Source of the DNA: Psococerastis gibbosa
Taxonomy: Eukaryota; Arthropoda; Insecta; Psocodea; Psocidae
Reading direction: 5' to 3'
DNA: 64,000 nucleotides
Assembly: GCA_963971405.1 (NCBI GenBank)
Contig: OZ020485.1
Coordinates: forward strand, 8,122,001-8,186,000
Shown: piece after piece, positions 1 through 9,594 of the stretch
Numbering within the stretch: the stretch's first letter is position 1
Layout of the letters: every line of letters begins with the position of its first letter
Notes under the pieces: generated by a model
Database searches by the model: none
What the model saw: only the letters and a program-made list of their open reading frames with translations
What the model was told of the DNA's origin: nothing
Program-made: the position numbers and the translations under genes

Positions 1-2
1 CA

Positions 3-104
3 TGTGGAAGAAGACTTAGAGGAAGACCAAGACGTAGATGGGCAGACCAGTTCCAGGAGGACCTCTCCAGGTCAGCCTGGTCCCACAGGGCTGCGTCAAA
101 TTAA
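3..104 (+). pseudogene. 3' end of non-LTR retrotransposon ORF (RTE-like)
   Basis: The frame starting at base 3 is open to a TAA at 102-104 and reads through GRPRRRWADQFQEDL near its start. The pattern G-R-P-R-x-R-W-x-D-x-x-x-x-D-L is typical of the extreme C-terminus of the reverse-transcriptase polyprotein of RTE-like LINEs. The 5' part lies outside the window. It is a retrotransposon relic rather than a host gene. The family assignment rests on this short motif only. Confidence 0.6.
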
Positions 105-656
105 GTTTGAAACCCAGATTCATTGTGTATTCCAAATATTGGCAGGCTACAATCAGCATCAATAAATTCGGAACTATGTAATAGTGTCCTTTATTCTGAT
201 TGGTGTTTCAATCACAATTAATTATTGATCTAAGCTACCTAATTATTGTTTTCAATGAGAACACCGATCACATGTCTGCAATCTACCCAAAAACCATTCC
301 CAATGTATTGCTCAGTCTTTAGGACTGAGTAAAATGGGACAGTATCTTGCAAATTTGACCGTCGAATTCTACTGTCAGTTTGTCGGACTATCTCTAAATA
401 TGGGTTTTGCTTTCTTTCTCCATTTGCTACTGAAGCAAACCGAACCAATTCATGGTCACATCTTGCACGATCTGCCCTGTTATAAACATTGTTCGTGGTA
501 TATTTTTTTACGCTTGTTGTCCTTAATCGTTTAAATTGTCACTGCTCTAGTCTTAATAGTCGGTACCGTAAGACTCTGCTGGGGATACCTAACTCAAAAT
601 AGAAGGTGCCTTTCTCCCACAGTGATTATCGGAATTAATTGAGCCTGTTGTTTTAG
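105..656. other. ACE intron (upstream part), no gene seen
   Basis: Non-coding sequence between the LINE tail and the ACE exon. I see no supported ORF or recognised repeat. It ends in the TTTTAG acceptor at 651-656. Confidence 0.5.
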
Positions 657-832
657 GAATATGTTGAAAATGGGCAGCTCACAACCGTGGCCGGATGCAA
701 TGGAAGCCATCACAGGTCAGCGTGGTATGAACGCAAGTTCCATTCTTCTGTACTTTAAGCCACTCCAGACCTGGCTGGAGGAGGAAAACAGACGTAGTGG
801 CGAGTACATTGGCTGGACTCCAGCAACGATAG
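657..832 (+). CDS. Angiotensin-converting enzyme-like peptidase, C-terminal exon of catalytic domain
   Basis: Partial gene: earlier exons lie left of the window. The exon is bounded by TTTTAG before 657 and GTAACT after 832. It encodes about 58 residues including SSQPWPDAMEAITGQ, NASSILLYFKPLQTWL and GEYIGWTP. This is the conserved C-terminal helix region of peptidyl-dipeptidase A (family M2); vertebrate testis ACE has the same PWPEAM...ITGQ...SYFKPL..WL...N...GE.LGW pattern. M2 enzymes are extracellular zinc dipeptidases that remove C-terminal dipeptides from peptides. The HExxH zinc site lies upstream and is not in this window. The exon ends in phase 1 (G|), which the 9425 exon fits. It has no stop of its own. 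Recognition is strong; completeness and activity cannot be judged. Confidence 0.9.
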
Positions 833-1202
833 GTAACTACATGGTTTATATTATTGTATTTTATTATAGATAATAGGGCATTGGTGCATTAGTGTGGAGG
901 AATGGGTTACATTTAGGTTACCATCAGTTGCACAATTTGGAAAAGATCTTATACCAAAAATTTTGCTGTCAGAATTCTATGAAGGTCGGTTTTTGTTTCC
1001 AAAAAATTTTACTTAACTTAATAACATCAAAATCACGTCTGAGAGGGTAACAATAACCAAGTAAAAGTCCAGTATCCCAGTATGAACTCATGCCGAGTTA
1101 TCCGAGCTAAAATAAAACCGGGTTTTTAGGCGATTATCAGTTTATAATTTTTAAAATTGTGTTATGAATTCATCTAGCAGATAGCATAGACTCCTATCTG
1201 TA

Positions 1203-1690
1203 CTTGGTTAAGTCATGCTTTCGCCTGCTTTATTGCGTCATTGGTAAACTTGTCTCAGCTTGTCCATTATCGCTTGTAGGTTGACATTGAGAACGTATAC
1301 CAAATAATGTCCATAATCCATGGGGTCGTTGGCATTGGAAAAGAGTTCTATGGGCCACTCACTATAAGTAGACTTGGGTCCATAAAAAGTCCTTAAATCA
1401 ATTACTAACTAACTAAACATAAGACTGACTAAGATATACTCATATCTAAACTTCGTTAAGTCATGCTTTCACCTGTTTTATTGAGTTAATGGTAAGCTTG
1501 TCTCGGCTTGTCAATTGTAGTCGGTGTAGGTTGACATCCAGATTGTAAACCAGTTTGCCCATGGTCAAAAATTCATACAGAAACAATACAAAATTAATAA
1601 TATACGACATCCACGGGGTCGCTGGCATTGAACAAGGGACCTATGGGCCACACTATAAGTAGGCCTCGGTCCACAAAAGGTCATTAAATA
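1203..1690 (+). repeat. Two tandem diverged copies of an interspersed repeat
   Basis: Two ~230-bp units (about 1203-1425 and 1452-1690) share, in order, the gttaagtcatgctttc head, an ACTTGTC...TTGTCCATTATCG type block, a CCA.GGGGTCG.TGGCATTG block and a terminal CATAAAA-GTC-TTAAAT tail. Related pieces occur at 9778-9860, 11938-12030 and, reversed, at 60895-61210. No coding capacity. It is probably a SINE or short LINE tail; the class is unknown. Confidence 0.7.
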
Positions 1691-1739
1691 AATAAATAAC
1701 TAACTAAGCATAAGCCTAACTAAGATAGCATAAGGAAAT

Positions 1740-1818
1740 AATTGTAAGAGTGGGCCGAAAGGCCCAAAATTCGCCCATAAGGAAAAGAAAGACAATTTTC
1801 TTTCTTTCTTTCTTTTCA
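1740..1818 (+). repeat. SINE/LINE 3' tail ending in CTTT microsatellite
   Basis: Contains GTGGGCCGAAAGGCCCAAAA followed by TTCGCCC and a (CTTT)n run. The same tail recurs at 9238-9300, 14583-14640, 59393-59462 and 63117-63200. The constant block always abuts a (CTTT/AAAG)n run, as expected of a retroelement 3' end. Confidence 0.65.
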
Positions 1819-2214
1819 ACTCTCGCGAGGTCTGATGATGGCCATACTGGCATCAAATAACATATCGTCGTCTATCTAATATTTTCCAGTGAATTAGTCC
1901 CTTGCTGTGCCGCATGCTCAGACACAGCTGGCATAAATGAATAAATATTATTTACAATTTTTTTAAATTTTCAGGGTGCAAGAAGTAAAAGACTGGATGA
2001 TTTGCTCGTGGTGATTTTTCATAATGCGCTTCACTCTCAGCGCGTCGTCATTCCCATCAAAATGATTAATTTATTGTCACATATAATATAAAAGTATTAC
2101 TTGTCTTATGTGCCTGTGTTTCGTTTCGATTTCCCTATCGCATTGTGTGCTCTCTTATTTAACTCTCCAGTACTTAGGCCTAAATTGATTTCAAGCCAAC
2201 CACCCCTTACCATC

Positions 2215-2395
2215 CAAGGCCGCAGCCAGGGGGGGGGTTCATGCGGGTTTAAACCCCCCCCCCCCCCCCCGAAATGAAATGGCTTGACACTAAATAGAAT
2301 CTGGAAAATTGAAAACTACTATGTAGCCTAATACCTATCCAATGAAATTTCTAACCCCCCCCCCCCAAAAAAAAAAAATCCTGACTACGGCCTTG
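2215..2395 (+). mobile_element. hAT-like MITE, CAAGGCCGTAGCC family, copy 1
   Basis: Inverted ends CAAGGCCGCAGCCAGG and CTGACTACGGCCTTG enclose poly-G and poly-C tracts and no ORF. Flanks TTACCATC and CTCCCATC match at 6 of 8 bases, consistent with an old 8-bp hAT-type target duplication. Relatives: 3788-3946, 43137-43291 and 56364-56530. Confidence 0.75.
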
Positions 2396-3787
2396 CTCCC
2401 ATCAAGTTAAATTTAGGAGCCTTCAATATTTTAATCGAAGTTTCTTCGGTTGGGATTCCAAATTCCCCGTTTACCAACAGACACAACTCACAAGTATGCC
2501 ACGCAATCTCAGTTTGAGGTGAAGAGCATCTTGATTCGTTAGGGCTTTTGGAAAGGTCTCAGCTTCGGAAAACCCAGAATTTGGCTTACTTGTAGAACCA
2601 CTGGCCCAGCTAATGACGCACTTCCGTATTGTAGTACCTACCTAGTAGTACAATAAGCACTCAAAGCACAATTTTGGTAGCGGAAGGTGTTGCAGCACAA
2701 TGTCCGATTCCGTAGAGTCATAATGACATGCTATGACTAGGCAGATCTTCATTGAAGTGTCACGATTGTGCAATAGTGACCTGCCTGGAGAAAGTGAATT
2801 TAAGAAGACCGCGCGATGCATTCTTACCATAAAATATAAGCCACTTCCTTGCGGCTATCAGCCCTTGTTACACCTTCAACAACTTTGATTTATACTTTCA
2901 TTTTCACGATCAAGGCTCGTTTAGCAGTGTTTGTAGAAATGACGTATATTTTGACAGGAAAAAGCCCTTGAGTTTACTTTCCAATCATTCAAGAGACGCA
3001 GTCAGATATTTTGCGCGGTACAATTCATGACCCCATAGGTTAGGCTGCTGTAAATGTTTAATTGGAGGTATAGTGTGTAGCCTACTGAATATTAGAGTTA
3101 TCGTTATGCATTGAGGCTCAGACATTTTTGGATAAGGGTAGATAGATATCTTAAAATATAAACCTGATAGGACTATCTGAAGCCTCAGCCTGGCACTATA
3201 TACTAAATTTGATTCCAAGTGTTGTACATATTGTATGTTACATTGAATACTTCACTACCTAACATACATATATACAATACCTCGACATAAGAAGGAACAA
3301 ACAAAGAAAGTAAAATCAAAAGTGTCATTATTAAATTTAACAATGGAGCAACACAAAAAAAGCTCAAATAAGTTTGATTCGGTACACAGCAAATAATAGT
3401 TCCGTATTTAAAATCTTTTCCACCACTTCTCTTGCACATTGTTAACAGGAGTGGAATGTGGGACATTCCTTTTATATAGCAGATTTAGGCCTAAGTGTTA
3501 AATTAAATGGTCCCTCAGATTCACCCTGACCTCTGAATTTCACACTTCGTCGTAATGAATTCACACATGTGGGTGCGTACGAATGTACAATCAGGAAGAC
3601 TTTCAGAAATAAGATTCAAGCTAATGGTCAGTCTGAAACCAAACTAAGCACGGTGAAATGTTTGGTAAGCTAACTGTCAATGAATTGTGAAATTGCTGAT
3701 AGCCTATGTTTATTCTGTCTATCCTGATTTAGTGACTAATATTTGATTTACTGTAGTTTGCGTAAAACTCTATAACTAATGTATAAC

Positions 3788-3946
3788 CAAGGCCGTAGCC
3801 AGGGGGGGGGGGAGGTTCATGGGGGTTGAGCGTGAAATGACTTAGTAGAATCGGATTTTGGGAGAAAGCATAAACCTATTATGTAATATCCAATTTAATT
3901 TCTGAACCCCCCCCCCCCCCGAAAGAAAATCCTAGCTACGGCCTTG
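3788..3946 (+). mobile_element. hAT-like MITE, CAAGGCCGTAGCC family, copy 2
   Basis: Same ends and poly-G/poly-C architecture as the 2215 copy. Flanks TGTATAAC and ACTATAAC match at 6 of 8 bases. No ORF. Confidence 0.75.
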
Positions 3947-4123
3947 ACTATAACTCCAACTGAGCATTAAGAATATTTGCTGACGTCACTTATAGGCAGC
4001 AGTGGTATTGGGTAATCGACCATTTTTTCCCCAAGTCAGGTTTGCTAGCCCTTATTACAGCAGCTTTTGGTTAATTGTTGCTGTGGTTTTTCCATTGTGC
4101 CCCTTACCCTAAGCCGTTCCTTA

Positions 4124-4488
4124 GGTGCCCATTCCATTGACCGGCTAGGGCTATTTCCAAAAAAGGTGACGTGGTAGCAGACATTCAAGACTTAGGTGGA
4201 ATTTCCACCGACCTCGCATTGCAGAATTGACGGAAATGTTTATTTTCCTCTATGCCATAGTTAACAGTAAAATTACAAACAAACAAACTAAAATTAAAAA
4301 ATGGCGTCATGGGATATGTTAAGTACAAACATTTTAATAGATTTCTATAAAAAGAAAATTCTAATTTCCGTCAATGTCATTTGCATTCTGCAATGCGAGA
4401 TCGGTGGAAACGCAACCTAAGTCTTGAATGTCTGCTACCAAGTCACTGTTTTTGGAAATAGCCCTAGCCGGTCCATGGAATGGGCGCC
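4124..4488. mobile_element. Palindromic MITE, GGCGGGG..CCCCGCC superfamily, copy A
   Basis: Long inverted-repeat element. The arms contain GACCGGCTAGGGCTA, GTGACGTGGTAGCAGACATT and TTGCAGAATG, with a central AT-rich part carrying ATGGCGTCATGGGATATGTT. Flanking TTA is present on both sides. This copy has an arm deletion. Homologous copies: 31162-31556, 38372-38755, 49364-49688 and 61354-61748. Confidence 0.85.
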
Positions 4489-4644
4489 TTAGCTCAATTA
4501 GCTGTGTCAGCAGGCCCCGACCTTGAGATTTCACCGACTTGGGCAACAAGCCTTCCAGCGCCCCCTACCCCATTGAGACAAAATGGCGCGAAAGGAAGTT
4601 TTAAGAAGTACGAACTAAGTATAAGATGTAAATTCTCAAGGTAT

Positions 4645-4800
4645 AGTGCAACAGACTCTGACTTTCACCCGAAAAGTTGCTGGTTCAAGTCCCACACTTG
4701 CTAGATGTTCTGGCCATGCTTCGGAGGGCTTGTAAAGCCTTCTTAGCCCTAACTCCATTAGGTTGGCTATGGAACAAAAATCAATAGTAATTTATTTAAT
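4645..4800 (+). repeat. SINE1 (tRNA-derived), internally deleted copy
   Basis: Contains the tRNA-like segment GACTCTGACTTTCACCCGAA with a GGTTCAAGTCC B box, the GGCCATGCTTCGGAGGGC body and the CTAACTCC.TTAGGTTGGCT 3' body. About 40 bp of the middle is missing compared with the copies at 10745, 21115 and 42775. Confidence 0.75.
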
Positions 4801-4820
4801 TTCATACTCATTCTAAACAC

Positions 4821-5225
4821 TTAAGAGGACATGCTACGTAGACAATGAGCACCCCAAAATTTGTTGTTTTTATGGACTTTTTATTTTTTATTTAATTAAA
4901 AAAGCAAGTCATTAAAGATTTGGCTCATGGAAGTTGTAGAAGATTACTTCTTGCATCATATAATCGGTTTTTTTTTTTACTTTTCGGTTTCGTAGTTCTT
5001 CCAAAAATCCCAGAATACGCGAATTTTAGTCCGTTCTGGTATTTATGAAAGAACTAAGGTACCAAAAATTTAATATTTCCTATTGCATGATGCATGAAGC
5101 AGTCTTCTACAACTTCCATGAGCCAAATTTTTAATGGCTTGCTTTGTTAATTAAATAAATAATAAAAAGTCCATAAAAACAACAAATTTTGGGGTGCTCA
5201 TTTACCACGTAGCATGTCCTCTTAA
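4821..5225. mobile_element. Palindromic TTAA-flanked MITE (piggyBac-like ends), copy 1
   Basis: TTAA plus GAGGACATGCTACGT at the left and its reverse complement plus TTAA at the right. The arms (~150 bp) include TTGTTGTTTTTATGGACTTT and GGCTCATGGAAGTTGTAGAA. TTAA at both ends is the target preference of piggyBac elements; no transposase is present. Related copies: 11146-11508, 12882-13125 (partial) and 48635-48676 (fragment). Confidence 0.75.
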
Positions 5226-5879
5226 GCAAACAGACACTGTCCTATCTGAATCAAACTGAGCAAAACACTAAACCCGCCCCCCCAGAAGCTTAGTACCCTG
5301 GGCAAAGCGCAGTCTGCCCATTTATAGGACAGGGCCTGTGTGTCAGCCCGTCCGCAGGTATTATTTCGTTATGGTGTCGCCACCCACTAACCTGTCACAC
5401 ACTTGCCAGCTACCATCAGACAATACATGCAAGTAGTTTCAAATTCTGACAGGTCTTCTGGCAGTCACTATCGTGTGTACGGTTATTGAGGAATTGGCTT
5501 CTTTAGGGTACGATTTGTGTGACTGGGGATCAAGTTAATCACATCTTGCTACGCTACAGCTGCTGAAGACAAGATCAAATCCATGCAGACACGCCCCTTT
5601 GACAAAAACTAGGAAGAGTACTAGAGGACTGTGAAAGACGATAAAAAGTAGCTCCCTCTAGGTCGTAATAATCGACGTAATACCGGTTCTGGAGGGGGCA
5701 GGAGCCCACCGCGGACCCGCGGCCGGCAAAGTCGCGTGGCCCATCGTCTATGAAACACACCGTGTAAGTAGACCTTAGTTATATTTTTTTAACTTGATCA
5801 ATTTTTTAACTATTTTATCTCGGTTTTTCGTTCAAGCAGGGTCCAAGCTATTATATACAAGCTGTTACATTAGATATAC

Positions 5880-6175
5880 TAGGGCTCTATATTAGACAGG
5901 TATTGTCATCCGCCATGTTGTATCCATTATAAGTCTTGTGTATAAGCCAAGCATTGGGTGTTTACCTATATATTTTTTGAAATTTGTCGTTGTTTATTTA
6001 TTTGTATTTAAAAAACGTGCTACCAAGTAGGGAAGTGTATAATAAAAAATTACTAAAACGTGTATTAGTTTTTTTCAATTTTTTTTCAATTTTTTACTTT
6101 TCTTACAATACTTACCATATAGGAAATAAGGGATACAACATGGCGGATGACAATACCCGTGTATATAGTGCCTTA
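5880..6175. mobile_element. hAT-like MITE, TAGGGCTCTATATTAGAC family, copy 1
   Basis: The inverted ends are about 45 bp and contain GGTATTGTCATCCGCCATGT and its complement. The interior is AT-rich with no ORF. Flanks AGATATAC and AGTTATAC match at 7 of 8. The second copy is at 26215-26500, where the 8-bp duplication is perfect. Confidence 0.8.
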
Positions 6176-6610
6176 AGTTATACAATACAACCTGGTAAAA
6201 ATACAAGTATAAATATACAAGTTCCATTCCGCACCATTCACTTCAACTTCACTTCACTGGATTACATTCTTACAACAAACTTCCCCTTGAGATCAAAACA
6301 GCTAAAAATGTATCAATATTTCAAAGAAATTTAGACAAATGGCTGCGAACAGAAATTACTAACAAACATTACTAATTAAATTAACTATTTACTAACTTAC
6401 TAACTTCCTATTATAGCAAACTGATACAACTAACCTGATTTGATTAGCTACTACTAACCAATAATTATTTAACTACTGTATTTGTATTGAGATTGAATTA
6501 CATGTACTGTATATCCAAAAGCGAAACCGCACACGGGCTGACTGAAGCCTTGCGGCGTATAATTTTATTTTAGTGTGCACTCTGTATCGAAATTATTAAA
6601 TATAATAATA
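6176..6610 (+). pseudogene. LINE 3' end (Jockey/CR1-like RT C-terminus and 3' UTR)
   Basis: Frame 6274-6375 reads NKLPLEIKTAKNVSIFQRNL and continues through DKWLRTEITNKHY to a stop. NxLP..IK...N...F...L..W is the usual end of Jockey/CR1-type reverse transcriptase ORFs. A ~230-bp 3' UTR follows and ends in a TAATAATAAT run. 5'-truncated; a retrotransposon relic. Confidence 0.7.
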
Positions 6611-6838
6611 ATAATATTGTAATAATAGGCCTACTGCATGCTGGTGGCTCCGCCATCCGACAAGCCATGGTATTGCCGTGTTGTATTCCTTACTGAGACT
6701 TTTTAACCGAAGAATGAATGAATGATAGGCTAGATAGATATATATGGCTAGTAGGCCCTATATCCACATACAGTACAATACAATACTACAGTATAAATAC
6801 AGTATGTTAGGGCTATTGCGTATGTGAATGAAGAATAA

Positions 6839-6887
6839 TGCATAACTATTTGCCAGACAGTGATGGGTTCCCTATTGTACAGCAATT
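6839..6887. repeat. 49-bp target-site duplication, left copy
   Basis: Bases 6839-6887 (begins TGCATAACTATTTGCCAGAC, ends ACAGCAATT) are repeated without visible change at 7327-7375. The pair brackets a poly-T tract and a LINE fragment, so it is the target duplication of that insertion. Confidence 0.9.
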
Positions 6888-7326
6888 TTTTTTTTTTTTT
6901 TTTTTTTTTTTTCTTTCGTGGGGCCTACTCGTTTGAGTTCCTATAAGCGTCGACCTAGAAGGTCTTTTGCTTCCACGTTTGCCGTCTACGCCCATCTTAT
7001 AACACCAGTCTTTTTGATAAATTCTAGTGTTTTTGTGATGGGATTAGATCGGATGGTTTCCTCTTCAGACCTAGGGTGGCCAAGAGTTTGGTATCGAGTT
7101 TGTCCCAGCGCTTCACATTCAAAGAGAATGTGTTCAGCTGTTTCTTCTTCAACTTCACACAGTCTGCATCTACTGTCGTTTTTCACGCCAACCCTATGCA
7201 TGTGTTTGTTGAAGTGGCCGTGGCCCGTAAGCGTGCCAACCACCCTTCTAGCTTGCTCTCTACTTAAAGAGAGAAGCTGATCGGTGAGCTTTTTACTAGG
7301 ACCCGGAATAACCTTCTTAGCAAATC
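6888..7326 (-). mobile_element. 5'-truncated LINE insertion with poly-A tail and RNase H-end ORF
   Basis: On the - strand an open frame from ~7320 to 6986 encodes the C-terminal part of a LINE polyprotein: a helix-rich lead-in, LTGHGHFNKHMHRVG, then C-x2-C-x4-EETAEHILFECEAL. This is the usual C-terminal RNase H/zinc-knuckle region of non-LTR retrotransposons. The 3' end is the poly-A tail, seen as a poly-T run after 6887 on the + strand. It is flanked by the 49-bp duplication, which fixes both ends. The element is truncated at its 5' end and cannot be autonomous. A related ORF is at 38760-39370. Confidence 0.88.
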
Positions 7327-7375
7327 TGCATAACTATTTGCCAGACAGTGATGGGTTCCCTATTGTACAGCAATT
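7327..7375. repeat. 49-bp target-site duplication, right copy
   Basis: Right copy of the duplication that starts at 6839. The two look identical over 49 bases, which argues for a recent insertion. Confidence 0.9.
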
Positions 7376-7487
7376 AATGTAAGGGATAATTACAGACGAT
7401 CATTGTACTGTATTGTCTATCTGAGATAATTAGCAGCATTCGGTGTCCCTACACAAATTGATGGTTTATCTACTTAAGATATACACA

Positions 7488-7785
7488 GTAACGTGACGAG
7501 GGGGGGGGGGGCGTGGTCCGCCCCGGGCATCACATCGTGTGGGGGCGCCAAATTGGACAAAAAAATAATCAACATGGATATTACAATGTAAAGCCAAAAA
7601 ATTACAGCATAAAACTACAGTAATTAAAATATTTAAAAATAAAAATAACAGAACATTACTGTATTTATTTGTTTACATAATTATTTTTTTATAGGCTGCA
7701 ATAACATGCTATAGCGCTGGATTATAAACTTTTGACATTTACTACTTTTATCGTTGCCTCAGGTCCTCGCCCTGCCCCCCTTTCA
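7488..7785 (+). repeat. G-run repeat with GTAACG(T)GACGAGG head
   Basis: Starts CAGTAACGTGACGAGG plus a G tract, then GGTCCGCCCCGGGC and CGCCAAATTGGACAA. A paralogue with the same order is at 42239-42660. Non-coding, probably a hAT-like nonautonomous element; the right end is not clear in this copy. Confidence 0.55.
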
Positions 7786-7844
7786 AAACATATGGATATA
7801 TATAGGCTAGTTCAATAACATTTGGAGCTGGGTTGTCATGGATC

Positions 7845-8074
7845 CAGTGGCGGCGCTACGGGGGTGCCCGAGGGGGCCTGGCCCCCCCAACAGTTTCTCC
7901 GGCCCCTCCGGGGCCCCCCCAGTTTTGAGATATTATACATCTTGTTAAATTGCAGAATTATTGAACTGTATACCTACTCCCAATGAAAAGTGTTTTGTTT
8001 TTTCATTGACCCCCCCAGATAGAAGTCATGCCCCTCCATGGCCCCCCGCCTTAATATTTCTAGCGCCGCCACTG
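7845..8074. mobile_element. hAT-like MITE, CAGTGGCGGCGCTA family, copy 1
   Basis: 230-bp element with inverted ends CAGTGGCGGCGCTA and TAGCGCCGCCACTG. The flanking 8-mers are identical: CATGGATC at 7837-7844 and 8075-8082. This is the hAT signature. No transposase. The twin copy at 39048-39277 is also 230 bp. Confidence 0.92.
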
Positions 8075-8727
8075 CATGGATCCAATATCTACAATTTAAT
8101 AACCTAATTTTTGGTTCTTCCTTTGAGACGGCCTACAAGCCATCTTCTGTACATGTGTTGCTGTTAAAAAGAGTTAATTTAGTTTTGGCAGCCCTTAATC
8201 TTATCGCAAATGAAGATGGTGTACTGTATGCGAACTAACCATTTAGTGTACCATACTACTACAATTTCCCCCTTATCAAATAATATCGTGGTATATATTT
8301 TTTTTTATTTCAACCCTGTAGGCCAAGTGTATAAAATATTAGTATCTTATCTAAATTGACCTTTAGTATTGGTATGCTACAAAGATAAATCAAGGTAAGA
8401 CATCGCCTTCGGCTATACTAGAGGCCACAACGTACTTTTACATTACGGTATTTAATTATTTATCAGACAGTACTAACAATAACGTAGATACGACATTTAT
8501 TGTATCAGCTGTAACTACCTACGTCTTTTTTTACATCGTCCCCTAAACCATAAATATGAATATATGATTAATCAATAGTAAACTACGAGTAACATGCATT
8601 TCGCATATGTTTTAATGTTTATTTTTATTTTTTATAGACCAAGCTAAAATGGAATGTAATCTCATAAGCGATACTGTTTTACGCTTACTGTATAAGGTAA
8701 CGAGCGTACAGCCAACTTTAACTAGAG

Positions 8728-9230
8728 CATGGGTTCTCAAACTTTCATGCGCCACGGACCACCTAAAAAAATTCTATTCTTACCACAAACCTTTTTAGTC
8801 CAACCCCCCCCCCCCTCACATAAAAACATTTCTGAAGATCAACAGTAGGTCTTGAAATATAGATAAGAAGTATTGTTGGCTTTACGAAATTTGAAAAGTT
8901 ACTGACGAAGAGTCTAACAATATAAAAATTACTGAATAATGTAATTAAATAAATAAATAAATATTGACTTTTTGTTTTATTACTAAGCCAACCTAGTGGA
9001 GTTAGGGCTATAAATCCCTCTCCTGCACTCAACTAGGAAGACCCGGGACCGCCTGCTTTACATCCCCTCCAAAGCATGGCCAGAAAATGTAGCAAGTGTG
9101 AGACTCGAACCAACAACCTTTCGGGTGAAAGTCAGAGTCTGTACAACTAATCTACATATTGTCCTCTATTTCAATCTAGTGCATAAAATGGTACGCGGAT
9201 AGTGCCACAGACCCCCTGGCAGAACTTCTG
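8728..9230. mobile_element. hAT-like element with nested SINE1
   Basis: Left end CATGGGTTCTCAAACTTTC and right end GGCAGAACTTCTG resemble the CAGGGGTTCTCAAAC termini common in hAT elements. A perfect 8-bp duplication AACTAGAG lies at 8720-8727 and 9231-9238. A SINE1 copy sits inside at ~8945-9165. Confidence 0.85.
8945..9165 (-). repeat. SINE1 (tRNA-derived) copy, nested
   Basis: Minus-strand SINE1 with B box GGTTCGAGTC, body GGCCATGCTTTGGAGGGG and an (ATTT)n tail appearing as AAATAAATAAAT on the + strand. Inserted in the hAT-like element at 8728-9230. Confidence 0.85.
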
Positions 9231-9237
9231 AACTAGA

Positions 9238-9300
9238 GTAATAAGAAAGAAAGAAAATTGTCTTTATTTTCAATGTGGGCGAATTTTGGGCCTTTTTGCC
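9238..9300 (-). repeat. Retroelement tail (GGGCGAATTTTGGGCC type)
   Basis: Reverse orientation of the tail at 1740-1818: AAAGAAAG run, TTGTCTTTATTTTC and GGGCGAATTTTGGGCC. Confidence 0.6.
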
Positions 9301-9424
9301 ATAACCACAACTTTGTTGATTTCCAATGTTTTCTCATCATATTTATTGCTAAATCTACTCCATTTCATCGGTTTTTAGTTCGGCGTCATGTGCTCTGAGG
9401 CTGTAGCCTGCAGTGGTGGTGAAG

Positions 9425-9594
9425 GTATGAACGCCGCTTTCCTCATCATCCTGGCAGCCTTCTGTCTGCAGATCTACTGCAGCCCGTGGTTCGACTCGCT
9501 GCAAGCTGCGGCCAGCAGCGTCTTCAGAGAGCCCTTCAGGCTGGAGAATCAACTGGAAGACGCCTTGCTCCAAGTCAACTGGACGACTCTGTGA
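9425..9594 (+). CDS. Probable last exon of the ACE-like gene (hydrophobic anchor and tail)
   Basis: An AG acceptor at 9423-9424 gives a phase-1 join to the 657-832 exon: the shared codon becomes G-GT (Gly). The frame then reads MNAAFLIILAAFCLQIYC, a ~17-residue hydrophobic stretch, followed by about 38 residues rich in Leu, Gln and Glu and a TGA at 9592-9594. A hydrophobic C-terminal segment would anchor the peptidase in the membrane, as in vertebrate somatic ACE. Alternative reading: Met at 9427 starts an unrelated short secreted peptide with a signal sequence. The acceptor has a poor pyrimidine tract. Codon use is GC-rich and gene-like. The joining is inference. Confidence 0.55.

Larger units (their letters stand above)
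833..9424 (+). other. ACE last intron (8.6 kb), mostly mobile DNA
   Basis: Inferred intron between the two ACE exons. It holds two tandem copies of a repeat at 1203-1690, hAT-like MITEs, a palindromic TTAA element, LINE fragments and SINEs, listed separately. Stretches 833-1202, 2396-3787, 5226-5879 and 8075-8727 have no supported gene. A GC-rich patch at 5575-5765 with a donor-like GTGTAAGTAG could be an alternative exon, but its frame does not join the 657-832 exon convincingly. Confidence 0.55.

Noticed and set aside
5575..5765. GC-rich frame as an extra ACE exon
   Set aside because: A donor-like site follows, but no frame joins the 657-832 exon in phase and no ACE similarity is visible.
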